DNA of 64,000 bases from assembly GCA_015183035.1 (NCBI GenBank), contig JACZZP010000006.1, positions 992,001-1,056,000 on the forward strand. Reading direction: 5' to 3'. Within the stretch, counting starts at the first letter, position 1. Each line of letters begins with the position of its first letter. Positions 61,401 to 64,000 of this stretch are shown in pieces. The notes under the pieces were generated by a model. That model was given only the letters and a program-made list of their open reading frames with translations. It was not told the origin of the DNA and made no database searches. Source of the stretch: Meloidogyne chitwoodi (Eukaryota; Nematoda; Chromadorea; Rhabditida; Meloidogynidae). Made by a program: the position numbers and the translations under genes.

Positions 61401-63710
61401 GCTTGGAGTGATGGTGGGCAATATTATGTTTCTGCTACTTGTGGTAAATGGGTTGCTTTGGCCCTTTCTGGACAACAACAGGATTATTTATCGGCAGATG
61501 AATGGATGTAAGCTCTATTTATTTAATTCTTACAATTAGAAATCCATTAAAAAATTTAAACTCCTAATTTCACTGGATCAAATAAGCTAAATCTTTACCA
61601 CTAACAGCTATATTAAGATATGGTGGGTCTCATAGCAGTGATTTTATTGCTCAGAGTGGAACAATAATTTTTTCAGTATTTCTCTATAATAGTTAAATTC
61701 ATCTAATTATTGTTTTCCATTAACTAAAAAATAAAGCGAGTTGGAATTTTATTCTTTTAATTTTCTAACACCACATTTTTGAAAAAGAATTTAAACTCCT
61801 TGATCTTTTATTCTTAATATTTTAATGTTTGTTACCTGTAAAGATTTCAGCATAATTGGTTCAATGCATGTATCCATAACAGGAAAAAATTACTTGATCT
61901 TATAATTTCTAACGAACTTTTTAATTAACAATTTATTTACTTTTTATAGTGAGTTTGTTAAACATTTTCGTGCTAGTTTGTTAAAAAAACGTATGAAATT
62001 CTCAGAGCCTCTTGTTGAGCATCGACAACTTTCTGGTTCTGATTTGAAGTTGATCATCGGTGGTTATTATGAGCAAGGATATGAATATATGCTTATTGCC
62101 CATCCTGACAACGCTGATCAAATTCATCGTATATTTTTAACATAAAAGGAGAAGTTTACTTTTCATTTTTAATTTAATTATTTTAAGATGCAATGAAGGC
62201 TGTTGAGCAAAAAACGGAAGTCATTACTCAGGGTGTTAAGTTGACAACTGTAAAGAATGTTATGGCAAAACATCAATTTCAAACTTTGGAAAATATAATT
62301 CACAAAACCAATGTGAAGATGGGCGGTCTTAATTACACCGTTATTGTACCTAGTATGCCACCTCAATCAGAGTAAGTGTTTTTACTTATTGTTAGGATTA
62401 CCTTTAATATTAATTTTTTAGTTTGCATTTAATTTTCGGAAATGATACCTTAATTGTTGGTATTGGTACAAATCATCCAATGGGAGGACTTGGTATGCAA
62501 GAAGCGCAACAAACTGGTGATAATATACAACAAGGAGCGCAACCAACTACTTCGGGTACAGGAAGTGATAAAAATGGAAATAGTAGTAATGACAAAAATG
62601 GTAATAGTAAAAATGGTAACGGTGGAAATGGAAATAATGACACGTTACCTCGAGGAAGTGTGCCTTCTGTTGTTGGGGTGTGTTTTAAATTTAAAATTTT
62701 ATAATGAACTTTATTTTAATTAAGTTTTCTGCAAATATTGGTAAAAATGGTCCTTATGAATTTGTTGGGGACTTTGTTTTCCAGGTAATCGTTTTTACTT
62801 TTACGTCTTCGCAACTTTGTATTCTTAATATTTTTATATATTTTTGTTTTAGTTGGCGTATCGTGATGAGAAAGTTGGTATAATTTCAAGCATCATCGAG
62901 CGTTGTGTTAAGCAGTTCAATGTAGCTAATGGATGTTATCCGTGAGTTTCTTCTATAATTTCTTAGACAAGATATATTTTTATAGAATTCGTCTCATTAT
63001 TTATCGAGATGGAAGTGGTGAAGGTTCTTTCCATAAGATTTTGAAGTATGAGGTTCCGTTGATCCATAAGGTCCTTTCCGATCTTGGGATTGCTGCGAAG
63101 CTTACTTTAATTGTTGTTAACAAGATGCAGGTTTTTTTATCTTATTTATCTTTTGTCTATATTTCTAAAATTATTTAGAATGTTCGGCTTTATGCTAAAA
63201 ACATTGATTTACGGGCCAAGTCTCCTGATCAGAATATTTTACCTGGAACTGTTGTGGATAAGGATATTGTTCACCCACTTTGGACTGAATTTTATTTGAA
63301 TTCACACCTTGCTCTTCAGGTTTTTATATTTTTTTCAAATATATTTAATTTTAGGGTACTGCGAAAACTCCTCGTTATAATTTGCTTCTGGATGAGAATA
63401 ACCTTTCAATGGACACTCTCCAAGCTATGACACATAGCTTATGCTTTGGACATCAAATTGTGTATAGTCCAACGTCTTTGCCAACGCCTGTTATGGTGGC
63501 ATTAGAATATGTTTGTTTTTTATTTTAAATTTTAATTATTATACAAAATTATTAAAGGCCAAACGTGGTCGTAACATCTACAATTATGCCTCTTCGTCCG
63601 GATCTGGTGGTACTTTCAATGGAGCTAATTCCTATGATCTCAATTTTATTAATGATCGTCTTACTTTCAAGGGAAGTACTTTCTTAAGAAATATGCGAGT
63701 CAATGCTTAG
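58463..63710 (+). CDS. Argonaute protein, WAGO-like, predicted without slicer activity
   Basis: Small-RNA effector. The start at 58463 gives MDTQPTLKPRMATILMQDAE, with a strong acceptor just upstream. The N domain and linker include VYRLDTINGKGKILYRYEV and TGIEEIYTLEQIRV. The PAZ domain covers GIFAMTVHTNPDKRRFFEIH through AFKYPELPLLIQ, YYPMEVCVILDNQRV. MID follows (LKLIIGGYYEQGYEYMLIAH; VKLTTVKNVMAKHQFQTLEN). PIWI begins at LNYTVIVPSMPPQ. In the catalytic triad the first Asp (GADVTHP in slicers) is replaced (VGIGTNHPMG), the second is kept (IYRDGSGEGSF), and the His (HYHVLWDD) is Asn (RYNLLLDENN). A Gly/Asn/Lys-rich insert of about 45 residues follows the first motif (about 62490-62670). Loss of catalytic residues and the nematode setting fit the WAGO clade. 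Some N-terminal exon joins (58890-59110) are unclear. Confidence 0.88.
59329..59768. mobile_element. 440-bp foldback MITE with 8-bp target duplication in an Argonaute intron
   Basis: Flanked by perfect direct repeats gcaattta (59321-59328 and 59769-59776). The ends are GGTGATCTTGGACAATTGGG and, inverted, GGCGATCTTGGACAATTGGG. The arms of about 150 bp continue through ccaaataatcgcc, tttttaggggttttcgaggt, cgctgatcacgaatctgata and ttttaaaatcacagatttta. No transposase is encoded. The GG...CC ends and 8-bp target match the element at 54378, though the arms differ. It sits between the exon ending FDLLLPP and the exon starting TGIEEIYT. Confidence 0.9.
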
Positions 63711-64000
63711 GTTAAAAATATTTTTGATTATTTAGATTATCTTTTTTTCTTTTAAATTTAAAAAGTTATGATTTTATGATTTGTTTTTCCTTTATGAAAA
63801 TTATATACCAAAATATATTATTATTTTATTGTAAATCTGATATTTTAATTCATTGGTCTTTTCTTTACCTCCCGCAAGAATATTTTCAATGTTTTGTTAT
63901 ATTATAATATTGTTATTTATTGTTTCCATCATTTGTTAAATTATTTTTCAATATTTTATAAAAATTTTTGATTTAAAATATATTTTTATAGTAGGTTGTA
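63711..64000. other. 3' flank of the Argonaute gene
   Basis: AT-rich DNA after the Argonaute stop, probably its 3' untranslated region and the start of the next intergenic space. No exon of another gene is seen before the window ends. Confidence 0.45.

Noticed and set aside
1..64000. CRISPR arrays, operons with ribosome binding sites or prokaryotic mobile elements
   Set aside because: The DNA is eukaryotic with spliced genes; the repeats seen are foldbacks and minisatellites without spacer-repeat periodicity.

Overview
The window is eukaryotic: very AT-rich DNA with protein genes cut into many short exons by small GT-AG introns. The gene content is nematode: receptor-type guanylate cyclases, a glutamate-gated chloride channel, the nematode PMT-2 methyltransferase and a WAGO-like Argonaute. 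High AT plus dense short introns suggests a tylenchid plant parasite, most likely a root-knot nematode (Meloidogyne). That is an inference; no ribosomal or mitochondrial marker is present.

Layout. 1-8.4 kb (minus strand): a truncated gcy-type gene (590-2776), a small opposite-strand cyclase relic (about 3186-3280) and a complete gcy gene (3572-8380). 8.7-10.9 kb (minus): the AAA+ ATPase PCH-2/TRIP13, divergent from a small basic protein gene (11354-12070). 13.8-14.8 kb: a doubtful acidic two-exon gene. 16.5-19.4 kb (plus): a GluCl channel subunit. 19.8-25.3 kb (minus): a PX-PH phospholipase D. 27.0-40.8 kb (plus): two complete tandem gcy genes, followed by a block of nested inverted repeats and an exact 684-bp copy of part of the second gene. 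44.1-46.1 kb (plus): PMT-2. 46.4-51.2 kb (minus): GABA-B receptor subunit 1. 52.6-56.1 kb (minus): a GH20 beta-hexosaminidase. 58.5-63.7 kb (plus): an Argonaute.

How the genes relate. The gcy genes are one paralogue family in opposite orientations around pch-2, GluCl and PLD. Their intracellular regions, introns included in places, are nearly the same, while the extracellular ligand-binding parts differ. This suggests recent duplication or gene conversion. The other genes are single and functionally unrelated: neuronal receptors, phosphocholine synthesis, lysosomal or secreted glycan breakdown, meiotic checkpoint and small-RNA silencing.

The most unusual non-coding content is a set of long foldback (inverted-repeat) elements, several inside introns. 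Two have GG...CC ends and perfect 8-bp target-site duplications, and one carries GC-rich repeated arms. A dispersed, degenerate repeat family links several of the other foldbacks. Exon joins were made by eye, so internal boundaries are approximate.
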